Source: Alphaproteobacteria bacterium UBA6178 | GTDB lineage: Bacteria; Pseudomonadota; Alphaproteobacteria; Rickettsiales; UBA3002 | Direction: 5' to 3' | Length of the DNA stretch: 56,303 nucleotides | Assembly (NCBI GenBank): GCA_002422205.1 | Contig: DITS01000020.1 | Coordinates: 41,514-97,816, forward strand | Shown here: in pieces, positions 44,377 through 52,141 of the stretch | Layout: every line of letters starts with the position of its first letter | Numbering within the stretch: position 1 is the stretch's first letter | Notes under the pieces: model-generated | Database searches by the model: none | What the model was told of the DNA's origin: nothing | The model's input: the letters and a program-made list of their open reading frames with translations, nothing else | Program-made: the position numbers and the translations under genes

Positions 44377-44711
44377 CAGACGTGGAAGGACTCACCGCAG
44401 CCGCAGCGTCCTTTTTCATTGGGATTCACAAAGGTGAACCCGCTTTTGAGTTTTTCTTCGACAAAGTCCATCTCAGTACCAATCAGAAACATGATCGCTT
44501 TGGGGTCAATCAGCACTTTCACGCCCTTTTCTTCCACCACCTCGTCAAATTTTCCCACTTCGTCGGCATATTCAATCGTATAAGACATGCCCGAACACCC
44601 GCGTGAGCGCACCCCCACCTTAATACCGGCAGAAGGTTTGCCGCGCTGCGCCATCAAATCCTTGATCCGCGCCGCTGCATTATCGGTGATAGTAATAGGC
44701 GCTGTTGCCAT
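44376..44711 (-). CDS. iscA: IscA, A-type Fe-S carrier
   Basis: Carries and transfers Fe-S clusters to client proteins. 111 residues with the three conserved cysteines C39 (RGCSG), C103 and C105 (GRCGCGESF). It lies two bases after iscU in the Isc operon. The length and the C-terminal CGCGESF fit IscA; ErpA is excluded mainly by context. Confidence 0.95.
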   Translation of the reverse strand: MATAPITITDNAAARIKDLMAQRGKPSAGIKVGVRSRGCSGMSYTIEYADEVGKFDEVVEEKGVKVLIDPKAIMFLIGTEMDFVEEKLKSGFTFVNPNEKGRCGCGESFHV

Positions 44712-44713
44712 AT

Positions 44714-45106
44714 TTAGCTCGCTCGCTTCTCCAGATTATCCTGATAATCCTTAATCGCCGCCTTAATCGCATCCTCGGCTAATACCGAGCAGTGAATCTT
44801 CACCGGCGGCAATGCCAGCTCTTCTGCAATCTGCGTGTTTTTAATGCTCATCGCCTCATCCACCGATTTACCTTTAACCCATTCGGTAATCAGCGAGCTA
44901 GACGCAATCGCCGAACCACAGCCAAAGGTTTTGAACTTCGCATCTTCAATCACGCCGTCCTTACCCACTTTAATCTGCAACTTCATCACGTCACCGCAAG
45001 CAGGTGCGCCAACTAAGCCGGTACCGATGCCTTCTTCGCTCTTATCAAACGAACCCACATTGCGCGGATTTTCATAATGATCAATTACTTTCTCTGAGTA
45101 CGCCAT
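44714..45106 (-). CDS. iscU: IscU, Fe-S cluster scaffold
   Basis: Scaffold on which 2Fe-2S clusters are built. 130 residues with ligands C37 and D39 (APACGD), C63 (FGCGSAIASSS) and C106 (KIHCSVLAED), plus the HscA-binding peptide LPPVK at 99-103. All standard residues are present. It lies one base after iscS. Confidence 0.97.
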   Translation of the reverse strand: MAYSEKVIDHYENPRNVGSFDKSEEGIGTGLVGAPACGDVMKLQIKVGKDGVIEDAKFKTFGCGSAIASSSLITEWVKGKSVDEAMSIKNTQIAEELALPPVKIHCSVLAEDAIKAAIKDYQDNLEKRAS

Positions 45107-45107
45107 T

Positions 45108-46349
45108 TTAGTGCCCTGCCCATTCTATTTTGCTAATGTCTATACCGTCCTGCGCCATTTCCCACAAGGGGGACATAGCACGCAAACGCTCAATACTGCC
45201 TTGAATAATACTCACTGCCGCATCCACTTCGGCTTCGGTGGTGAAGCGGCCAAAGCCGAATCGAATCGACGTATGCGCCAAATCTTCGCCCACACCAATG
45301 GAGCGCAGTACATAAGACGGCTCCAGCGAGGCCGAGGTGCAGGCAGAGCCTGACGATACGGCTAAATCTTTGATGGCCATAATCATCGACTCGCCCTCGA
45401 TATAGGCGAAACTAATGTTGAGGCAGCCAGGCCAGCGTTGCTCGCGATCACCATTGATAAACACATCGGGAATCGAATCGACAATGGCATGCATAAATTT
45501 ATCGCTCAGATAACGAATGCGGCTGGCTTCATTGGTCATTTCTTCTTTGGCAATGCGCGCCGCCTCGCCAAACCCAACCACCAGCGGTGTCGGCAAGGTG
45601 CCCGAGCGCATCCCGCGCTCCTGTCCGCCACCCGTTGTCAGCGGCACCAAACGCACGCGCGGACGACGGCGCACAAACAACGCGCCTACCCCCTTCGGCC
45701 CATAGACCTTATGCGCCGAAATCGACATGAGGTCGATATTCATTGCTTCAACATCGAGCGGAATTTTGCCGAATGCCTGCGCCGCATCGGTATGAAAAAA
45801 TACCCCGCGCTCACGGCAAATCGCACCAATGTCCTTCAGGGGCTGAATCACCCCGATTTCATTATTCACGGCCATAACAGACACTAAACAGGTTTTATCC
45901 GTAATCGCTGCTTTTAGCTTCTCCAGATCAATCAATCCATTGGTATCAACCGGCAGATAGGTAACATCAAACCCCTCCTGCTCCAAATGCCGCGCCGAAT
46001 CCAGCACGCATTTATGCTCGGTAACCACAGTAATCACATGATTTTTCTGACCTTTATAAAAACGTGCCACGCCTTTGAGCGCAATATTATTCGACTCCGT
46101 CGCCCCCGAGGTAAACACAATCTCCTTGGGGCTGGCGCCAATCACATCCGCCACTTGCTGGCGTGCAATTTCGGTCGCCTCTTCCGCTTCCCAGCCATAC
46201 GCATGGCTACGTGAATGCGGGTTACCAAATTTCTCCGTAAACCATGGCAACATTTTCTCCACCACGCGCGGATCACAGGGCGTGGTCGATTGATAATCCA
46301 AAAATATCGGATATTTCAACGGACTATCGTTTTTTGTAGCTAGTTCCAT
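45108..46349 (-). CDS. iscS: IscS, cysteine desulfurase
   Basis: Takes sulfur from cysteine for Fe-S clusters and thiolated tRNA. 413 residues with the PLP lysine K214 (SAHKVYGPKG) and the persulfide Cys C337 in GSACTSASLEPS, the long loop form of group I desulfurases. It is preceded by a 68-base gap, the only large one in the cluster, which carries an IscR-type operator and a TTGACA box. Confidence 0.97.
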   Translation of the reverse strand: MELATKNDSPLKYPIFLDYQSTTPCDPRVVEKMLPWFTEKFGNPHSRSHAYGWEAEEATEIARQQVADVIGASPKEIVFTSGATESNNIALKGVARFYKGQKNHVITVVTEHKCVLDSARHLEQEGFDVTYLPVDTNGLIDLEKLKAAITDKTCLVSVMAVNNEIGVIQPLKDIGAICRERGVFFHTDAAQAFGKIPLDVEAMNIDLMSISAHKVYGPKGVGALFVRRRPRVRLVPLTTGGGQERGMRSGTLPTPLVVGFGEAARIAKEEMTNEASRIRYLSDKFMHAIVDSIPDVFINGDREQRWPGCLNISFAYIEGESMIMAIKDLAVSSGSACTSASLEPSYVLRSIGVGEDLAHTSIRFGFGRFTTEAEVDAAVSIIQGSIERLRAMSPLWEMAQDGIDISKIEWAGH

Positions 46350-46382
46350 TCTGTTCTCTCAATGTCTTTTTATATCTTACCA

Positions 46383-46413
46383 ATAACCTAGTAATATAGT
46401 TGGGTATTGTCAA
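46383..46413 (-). promoter_or_regulatory. IscR type-1-like operator with promoter before iscS
   Basis: On the minus strand a perfect TTGACA (46413-46408) is followed by 17 bases and TAGGTT (weak -10). Overlapping it is a 25-base imperfect palindrome (46407-46383): half-sites ATACCCAACTA and TACTAGGTTAT around TAT. By my count it fits 21 of 25 positions of the E. coli type-1 IscR consensus as I recall it. IscR with a 2Fe-2S cluster would repress iscS here. Confidence 0.7.
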
Positions 46414-46417
46414 GGTC

Positions 46418-47524
46418 TCATGCCGCGCTTTTAACCAGCCGCATATAGGTCTTTTTCCATGTTTCTGTAAAGAATTTTAGCTCATCTGCTGTGCTATTCC
46501 ACCCACCGCTCATGCGTAAGGCACAGCCAGCCTGCTCTTGGTCATACCCCATCGCTAACAAAACATGCGAAGGCTCAATCCGCCCAGACGAACACGCCGA
46601 ACCCGCACTCACACAAATACCGTCCAAATCAAATGTCATAAGCTGCGTCTCACTCGGCACGTTAGGCATCATAATGCAACTCGTATTCGGCAAGCGCGCT
46701 ACATTAGCACCCGCAATCACCGCATCCGGTGCAGCGGCAGTTAGGGCAGCTTCGGATGCATCGCGCATCATTTGCGCCGCAGCTACCCAGTCAAGCGAAG
46801 CCGCGAGTTCCAGCGCCAGCGCCATTCCTTCAATCGCTACAATATTCTCAGTCCCCGCGCGTCGCCCCAGCTCCTGTCCTCCACCGGTAATCAGTGGCTT
46901 CACCACCAAATCATTACGAACCACCAACGCCCCCACACCCAAAGGGCCACCGCATTTATGCGCCGATAGGGTGAGCATATCAACACCAAGCAGACCAAAA
47001 TCCACCGGAATTTTGCCCACCGCCTGCACCGCATCACAATGCACCAGCGCTTGATAGGCTTTAGCCAATGCCACAATCGGCTCCATCGGCTGAATCACGC
47101 CGGTTTCATTATTAGCCAGCATCACCGACAACAGGGCGGGGCGCCCCAAAGCCTGCAATTTTGCCTCCAGCACTGCCACATCGATATGCCCATTGCGATC
47201 CACAGGCAACACATCGCCACCCAGCCGCTGCGCGGTTTTAAATATGGATGCATGCTCAGTCTCGCCCACCAAGACAGGCCGATCACTGAAACTCCGCAAT
47301 ACCATATTATTGGCTTCACTGCCCGATGCGGTAAAAATAATTTCATTCGGCCATGCACTCACCACATGCGCCACCCGCTCTCTCGCTGATTCCAGCCGTG
47401 CCTTAGCCTTACGTCCCAACGCATGCATTGACGACGGGTTCGCAGGCAGCAAAGCACCCTCTGCCATAGCGGATACCACTTCGGGCCGCATCGGTGCGGT
47501 AGCATTATAATCAAGGTAAATCAT
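46418..47524 (-). CDS. Second cysteine desulfurase (NifS/IscS-like)
   Basis: 368 residues, shorter and diverged from the iscS product. The PLP lysine K190 (SAHKCGGPLG) and the persulfide Cys C311 (GSACSSGRIEPS) are both present, so it should be active. The C-terminus differs from IscS (RMSGGWNSTADELKFF). It lies between iscR (3 bases) and iscS (68 bases, with the IscR-type site). A tandem pair of desulfurases next to iscR is known in Rickettsia. A distinct sulfur acceptor is possible, but the role is unknown. Confidence 0.92.
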   Translation of the reverse strand: MIYLDYNATAPMRPEVVSAMAEGALLPANPSSMHALGRKAKARLESARERVAHVVSAWPNEIIFTASGSEANNMVLRSFSDRPVLVGETEHASIFKTAQRLGGDVLPVDRNGHIDVAVLEAKLQALGRPALLSVMLANNETGVIQPMEPIVALAKAYQALVHCDAVQAVGKIPVDFGLLGVDMLTLSAHKCGGPLGVGALVVRNDLVVKPLITGGGQELGRRAGTENIVAIEGMALALELAASLDWVAAAQMMRDASEAALTAAAPDAVIAGANVARLPNTSCIMMPNVPSETQLMTFDLDGICVSAGSACSSGRIEPSHVLLAMGYDQEQAGCALRMSGGWNSTADELKFFTETWKKTYMRLVKSAA

Positions 47525-47527
47525 GCC

Positions 47528-47986
47528 CTACGCCTGCAAAAATGATTGCAGCTCGGACGGCACGCGGTGTGGGCGCAAGTCTCGATTACACACATCCGCC
47601 AATGATACCGACTGCAAATAATCCTCGATATGCCGCGTCAGCCCCTGCCATAAATCATGCGTCAGGCAGCGCGTTTTCGGCAACATGCAGCCTGCATGGC
47701 TGTCGCCGCCGCAACGCGTCATTTTAATCGATTCCTCCGCCGCCACAATCACATCTAAAATCAATGTCTGCTCCGGCGTTTGGCTCAAACGATACCCACC
47801 ACCCGGCCCGCGTACGGACTCCACCAAGCCGCTTTTTTTCAGCTTGGCAAAAATTTGCTCCAGATAGGCTAATGGGATTTCTTGTTTTTCCGCTAAATAC
47901 GCCAGCGTAATCGGCTTGCCTTGGTCTGCCATGGCCAGCTCCACCATCGCCATCACCGCATAACGGCCTTTAGTGCTTAATATCAT
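47528..47986 (-). CDS. iscR: IscR, Rrf2-family Fe-S cluster regulator
   Basis: Fe-S-sensing repressor of isc genes. The ATG at 47986 has GGGAGG 6 bases upstream and gives 152 residues; a GTG at 47992 is an alternative. The Rrf2 HTH has the wing PGGGYRLS. Cluster ligands are C92, C100, C107 with His110; the spacing (x7, x6) is wider than the x5, x5 of E. coli. It overlaps the end of cysE by 17 bases. Confidence 0.93.
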   Translation of the reverse strand: MILSTKGRYAVMAMVELAMADQGKPITLAYLAEKQEIPLAYLEQIFAKLKKSGLVESVRGPGGGYRLSQTPEQTLILDVIVAAEESIKMTRCGGDSHAGCMLPKTRCLTHDLWQGLTRHIEDYLQSVSLADVCNRDLRPHRVPSELQSFLQA

Positions 47987-48686
47987 TGCCACCCTCCCAT
48001 TGGGCTGCTGCAGCGTCTGCTTCTTTGCTCAATGCAGAGCGCGCCTCCAGCTCACGAATCCGCGCCGCCATACGCTGCATTTCATTTTGCATATCGGTCA
48101 GCGTTGCCAGCATCGGGTCATCCTTATCATCGGTGGGCGTACCATACGCATCAAAATGCCCATCATCCACCTGCGCAGTTTTCACCGCTCGCGCCGGAAT
48201 ACCAACGACGGTGCTATGCTCCGCCACATCTTTCACCACTACCGCATTCGACCCAATCCGTGCGCCCTTGCCAATCGATACAGGCCCCAGCACTCGCGCA
48301 CCCGCACCTATAATCACATCATCCCCCACCTGCGGATGACGAATCCCCGCCTCCAGTGACACACCACCAAGCGTGACATCATGATAAATAGTCACATTAT
48401 GACCAATACTCGCCGTTTCACCAATCACCACGCCCATACCATGATCAATAAAGAAATGATCGCCGATTCTAGCAGCAGGGTGAATCTCAATCCCGGTCAG
48501 CATCCGCCCTACATGCGAGACAAACCGTGCCAAAAGCTTCACATCATGCCGCCATAACCAATGGCTAAGCCGATACGCCATCACCGCATGAAAACCAGGG
48601 TAACATAACATCACCTCCAGCCGCGAGCGCGCCGCGGGATCGCGTGCAAAGAACGAATCGATATCCCCAAGGATGCGTTTGAGCAT
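47970..48686 (-). CDS. cysE: CysE, serine O-acetyltransferase
   Basis: Makes O-acetylserine, the cysteine precursor. 238 residues: a short N-terminal helical domain and a left-handed beta-helix of hexapeptide repeats (IDHGMGVVIGETASIGHN; VTLGG; GARIGSNAVVV). It is first of the cysE-iscR-desulfurase-isc cluster, with a strong promoter 71-99 bases upstream. The link ties cysteine supply to its use by two desulfurases. Confidence 0.95.
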   Translation of the reverse strand: MLKRILGDIDSFFARDPAARSRLEVMLCYPGFHAVMAYRLSHWLWRHDVKLLARFVSHVGRMLTGIEIHPAARIGDHFFIDHGMGVVIGETASIGHNVTIYHDVTLGGVSLEAGIRHPQVGDDVIIGAGARVLGPVSIGKGARIGSNAVVVKDVAEHSTVVGIPARAVKTAQVDDGHFDAYGTPTDDKDDPMLATLTDMQNEMQRMAARIRELEARSALSKEADAAAAQWEGGNDIKH

Positions 48687-48756
48687 TGAAAACTATTCCA
48701 TAATCGTTTACACCCGCAGTCAGTAGGAGCATCCCACACTGCGCCGAGAGTGCATT

Positions 48757-48785
48757 AGTATAGGGTTTGCGCCTAAAATGGTCAA
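48757..48785 (-). promoter_or_regulatory. Strong sigma70-type promoter of cysE-iscR
   Basis: TTGACC (5/6; 48785-48780), exactly 17 bases, TATACT (5/6; 48762-48757). It is 71 bases before the cysE ATG. A weaker divergent promoter for the hydrolase (TGCATT, 17 bases, TAAAAT at 48751-48779) overlaps it. Confidence 0.7.
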
Positions 48786-48812
48786 CTTCTAATGGTTTAG
48801 GTTCCGCCGTCC

Positions 48813-49532
48813 ATGCCCGAAATTATCATCCCAGGTCCCGAAGGCCGTATCGAAGGCCGCTATCACCATAATTCAGAGCGTGGCGCACCGGCTGCCATCG
48901 TCCTGCACCCACACCCGCTTTATGGCGGCACCATGAATAACAAAATTGTCTATCGCCTCTATCAAAGCTTTGCCAATGCGGGCTTTTCGGTGTTGCGTTT
49001 CAATTTCCGTGGCGTAGGGCGTTCACTGGGCAAATTCGATGACGGTATCGGCGAGTTAACCGACGCCGCCGCCGCGCTCGATTGGATACAACAACAAAAT
49101 GAAAGCGCTTCCCATTGCTGGATAGCGGGCTTCTCCTTCGGCGCGTGGATTGCACTGCAACTCTTAATGCGCCGCCCCGAAATCGAAGGCTTTGTCGGCG
49201 TGTCGCCACCGGCTAATATGTATGATTTTGGCTTCCTCTCCCCCTGCCCTGCCCACGGGTTGGTGATTCAGGGTGACCGCGATGATATCGTCCAAGAACC
49301 CGCCGTAAACCAGTTAGTCGGCAAACTCCGCGCGCAAAAAGGCCTCACCATTGATTACAAAGTCATCAACGGTGCCGACCATTACTACCGCAACACCATG
49401 GAAGAACTGATCCGTAATGTCGATGGCTATATCGAAAAACAGGTGGATGCCTTCAACGCTCGCCCGCGCATCCGCCCCGACAAAAAACGTCGCACCATGC
49501 CGGTGGACGATTTGCCGATGCTCGAAGATTAA
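48813..49532 (+). CDS. Alpha/beta hydrolase (COG2945-like)
   Basis: 239 residues. HPHPLYGGTMNNKIVYRLYQ at the start, RFNFRGVGRS in the middle and the nucleophile motif GFSFGA (Ser around 109) are the marks of this small conserved hydrolase group. The probable acid is in QGDRDDIV and the base in GADHYY. The substrate is unknown. The tail of basic residues (RIRPDKKRR) is unusual. It is divergent from cysE and ends one base from the convergent anmK. Confidence 0.9.
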   Translation: MPEIIIPGPEGRIEGRYHHNSERGAPAAIVLHPHPLYGGTMNNKIVYRLYQSFANAGFSVLRFNFRGVGRSLGKFDDGIGELTDAAAALDWIQQQNESASHCWIAGFSFGAWIALQLLMRRPEIEGFVGVSPPANMYDFGFLSPCPAHGLVIQGDRDDIVQEPAVNQLVGKLRAQKGLTIDYKVINGADHYYRNTMEELIRNVDGYIEKQVDAFNARPRIRPDKKRRTMPVDDLPMLED

Positions 49533-50609
49533 TCACGCCGGATAAAACGCGCCGCCCGTCACCGGATGGCGCACCCCCGTGATCGAAGGCAGACTCAGTG
49601 GCAGCTTCTGCAAAGAACGCATCGCCAGATACGCAAAGGCCTGCGCTTCAAGCGCATCACCTTCCCAGCCCACATCCTCCACCAGCGCCACATTCCCAAG
49701 CCGCGCTTTCAGCATATCCATCAATGCGGTGTTATGCCGCCCACCGCCCGCCACCAGCCATTGGCGTGGCTCCTGCGGAAAATAAGCCAGCGCCTTCACC
49801 ACCGCTTCCACTGTAAAAGTCGTCAGCGTCGCCACCGCATCTGCCGTCTCCATATGCATCACCGGCTCCAGCCCAAAATCATACCGGTCGAGTGATTTTG
49901 GCGGCGGGCTCGCAAAATAGGTGTCATATAAATACCCATCCAGCGCCGTCTGGTCCGGCTTGCCGCTTTGTGCCAACACTCCGCCCTTGTCATAAGGCTC
50001 ACCCGTGCGGCGCAACACCATATCATTAATCAGCGCATTACCCGGCCCCGTATCAAACGCCAGAATCCACGGTACATTCTTATCATCATCCACCCATGTC
50101 ACATTGGCAATACCGCCAATATTCAAAATCGCCAGCGGCTTGGGCAGCGTCTTAGCTAGTGCTGCATGATACAGCGGCACCAACGGCGCGCCCTGCCCAC
50201 CTTCCGCCAAATCCTTGCTGCGAAAATCAAACACCACGTCAATGCCGCACATACTGGCAAGCAATGACGGATTGCCTATCTGCCATGTCAGCCCCTCATC
50301 GGGCCGATGGTCAATCGTCTGCCCGTGAAAGCCAATCACCCGCACATCCTGCGCGCTCATGCCCGCTTGCTTCAGCAACGCCTTCACCGCCTGCGCATGC
50401 AATATCGTCAGCTCCTGCGCAATCCCCGGAATATCGCCCGATTGCTGCACAGCCAGCTGAAGCATATCCCTAAAATCATCCTCATACGGAATCGTCAGCC
50501 ACGCGCCGCGCTCTGCCAGCGCTTTGCCATCGGTGCGAATCAGCGCCGCATCCACCCCGTCGAGTGACGTCCCACTCATCAGGCCAATGGCCCATTGCAT
50601 CTCGCTCAT
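49533..50609 (-). CDS. anmK: AnmK, anhydro-N-acetylmuramic acid kinase
   Basis: Phosphorylates and opens 1,6-anhydro-MurNAc for peptidoglycan recycling. 358 residues with GLMSGTSLDGVDAALI at the N-terminus, GFHGQTIDHRP, NIGGIANVTW and FDTGPGNALIND, all diagnostic. Single gene, divergent from tyrS with 63 bases between, a pairing also common in other proteobacteria. Confidence 0.97.
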   Translation of the reverse strand: MSEMQWAIGLMSGTSLDGVDAALIRTDGKALAERGAWLTIPYEDDFRDMLQLAVQQSGDIPGIAQELTILHAQAVKALLKQAGMSAQDVRVIGFHGQTIDHRPDEGLTWQIGNPSLLASMCGIDVVFDFRSKDLAEGGQGAPLVPLYHAALAKTLPKPLAILNIGGIANVTWVDDDKNVPWILAFDTGPGNALINDMVLRRTGEPYDKGGVLAQSGKPDQTALDGYLYDTYFASPPPKSLDRYDFGLEPVMHMETADAVATLTTFTVEAVVKALAYFPQEPRQWLVAGGGRHNTALMDMLKARLGNVALVEDVGWEGDALEAQAFAYLAMRSLQKLPLSLPSITGVRHPVTGGAFYPA

Positions 50610-50672
50610 TCTTGCTTTTCCCCGCGCTTAACGTTATGAGATTGCCATTGATATAACATAAAGAGAATCCGA

Positions 50673-51974
50673 ATGTCAGACGATTTCCTGCAAATATGCC
50701 ATGAGCGCGGCTTTTTTCATCAATGCACCGATGAAGTGGCGCTGAAAGCGCTACTCGGCAAATCCCCCGTGACGGCTTATATCGGGTTTGACTGCACCGC
50801 GCCAAGCCTGCATGTGGGCGGGCTTTTGCAAATCATGATGCTGCGCTGGTTTCAAAAATGCGGGCATAAGCCGATTGTGCTGATGGGCGGCGGAACCACC
50901 AAAGTGGGTGACCCGACGGGCAAGGAAGAATCACGCAAGCTGCTATCGGATGCTGATATTCAGGCGAATATGGATGGTATTAAAAAGGTGTTTGCGAAAT
51001 TCATCACCTTTGGAAATGGCAAAACCGATGCGATGATGGTCAATAATGATGATTGGCTGAAGGGCATCAACTACATCGAATTTTTGCGCGATTACGGCAA
51101 GCATTTCTCGGTCAATCGCATGTTGTCGATGGACAGCGTGAAGCAACGGCTTGAGCGCGAGCAACACCTGACCTTCCTCGAATTCAATTATATGATTTTG
51201 CAGGCCTATGATTTTGTTAAGCTGAACGAGCTTTATGGCTGTCGCCTGCAGATGGGCGGGTCGGATCAGTGGGGGAATATTGTCAATGGGGTGGAGCTGA
51301 ATCGAAAGTTTCACAATCTTCAAACCGAAGACGATGATTATCTTGTTACAGAGGATGGAAAATCGCTTGTAATTGAGAGCTATCAAGGTTTGTTCGGCCT
51401 CACCTCCCCGCTTATCACCACCGCGTCCGGTGCGAAGATGGGCAAGACGGTGGCGGGGGCAGTGTGGCTCGATGCGGAGATGCTGTCTCCTTATGATTAC
51501 TGGCAGTTCTGGCGCAATACCGAAGATGGCGATGTCGAGCGGTTTTTGAAATTATTTACCGAATTGCCGCTTGATGAAATTGCGCAGATTGTAGCAGGCA
51601 ATATCAATGATGCGAAAAAGCGCCTCGCCACGGAAGCAACAACGTTGCTGCATGGCAAAGCCGCCGCAGAGGAAGCCGCCGAGACTGCACGCAAAATTTT
51701 TGAAGAAGGCGGTGTGGGTGACGCGATGCCGGAATTTACTGTGGCGCGCACCGAGCTAGAGGCGGGCATTCCTGCGTTTAAGCTGTTGCATCTGGTCGAG
51801 CTGGTCACATCGGGCAAGGAAGGCCGCCGCGCGGTGCAAAGCAAAAGCGCGCGCATCAACGACACTGTAATTGAGGCCGAAGACCAACCCATCACCCTCG
51901 CCGATCTAACCACCGACGGCTACATCAAACTATCCCTAGGCAAAAAGAAGCATCTACTGGTGCGCACCACTTGA
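50673..51974 (+). CDS. tyrS: TyrS, tyrosyl-tRNA synthetase
   Basis: Charges tRNA-Tyr. 433 residues: class I HIGH-type motif PSLHVGG (about 45-51), KMSKS-type motif KMGKT (about 255-259), and a C-terminal S4 RNA-binding domain from about residue 365. Base use is unlike its neighbours. Most + strand genes here are C-rich in the coding strand, but tyrS has G over C (for example 29 G to 12 C in 51421-51480). The last ~100 bases return to the C-rich pattern. This hints at partial replacement or a recent inversion. Confidence 0.97.
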   Translation: MSDDFLQICHERGFFHQCTDEVALKALLGKSPVTAYIGFDCTAPSLHVGGLLQIMMLRWFQKCGHKPIVLMGGGTTKVGDPTGKEESRKLLSDADIQANMDGIKKVFAKFITFGNGKTDAMMVNNDDWLKGINYIEFLRDYGKHFSVNRMLSMDSVKQRLEREQHLTFLEFNYMILQAYDFVKLNELYGCRLQMGGSDQWGNIVNGVELNRKFHNLQTEDDDYLVTEDGKSLVIESYQGLFGLTSPLITTASGAKMGKTVAGAVWLDAEMLSPYDYWQFWRNTEDGDVERFLKLFTELPLDEIAQIVAGNINDAKKRLATEATTLLHGKAAAEEAAETARKIFEEGGVGDAMPEFTVARTELEAGIPAFKLLHLVELVTSGKEGRRAVQSKSARINDTVIEAEDQPITLADLTTDGYIKLSLGKKKHLLVRTT

Positions 51975-52000
51975 AACTTGTAGCACGCGAAGCATAAAAA

Positions 52001-52121
52001 CCCCGTCATGCTGCGAGCGGCAAAGCCGCAGCGCAGTATCTCACTCCACCTCATGAGATCCTGCGCTCTTGCTCCGCAAGCCGCAGGATGACCGTATCTG
52101 TCACCCCGTCGCATGACGGGG
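52001..52121. repeat. MITE-like palindromic element after tyrS
   Basis: 121 bases bounded by perfect 11-bp inverted repeats, CCCCGTCATGC and GCATGACGGGG. Inside, AGCGCAGTATCTCA (52030-52043) pairs with TGAGATCCTGCGCT (52054-52067), one mismatch. Each arm also carries its own small hairpin (GCGGC/GCCGC and CTTGC/GCAAG). The right end can alternatively form ACCCCGTC-GCAT-GACGGGGT (52103-52122). The style (GTCATGCTGCG...CGCAGGATGAC) resembles repeated palindromes of Rickettsiales and other alphaproteobacteria. It has no coding capacity and no clear target duplication. Confidence 0.75.
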
Positions 52122-52141
52122 TCCGGCCTTTCTCCACTGAT

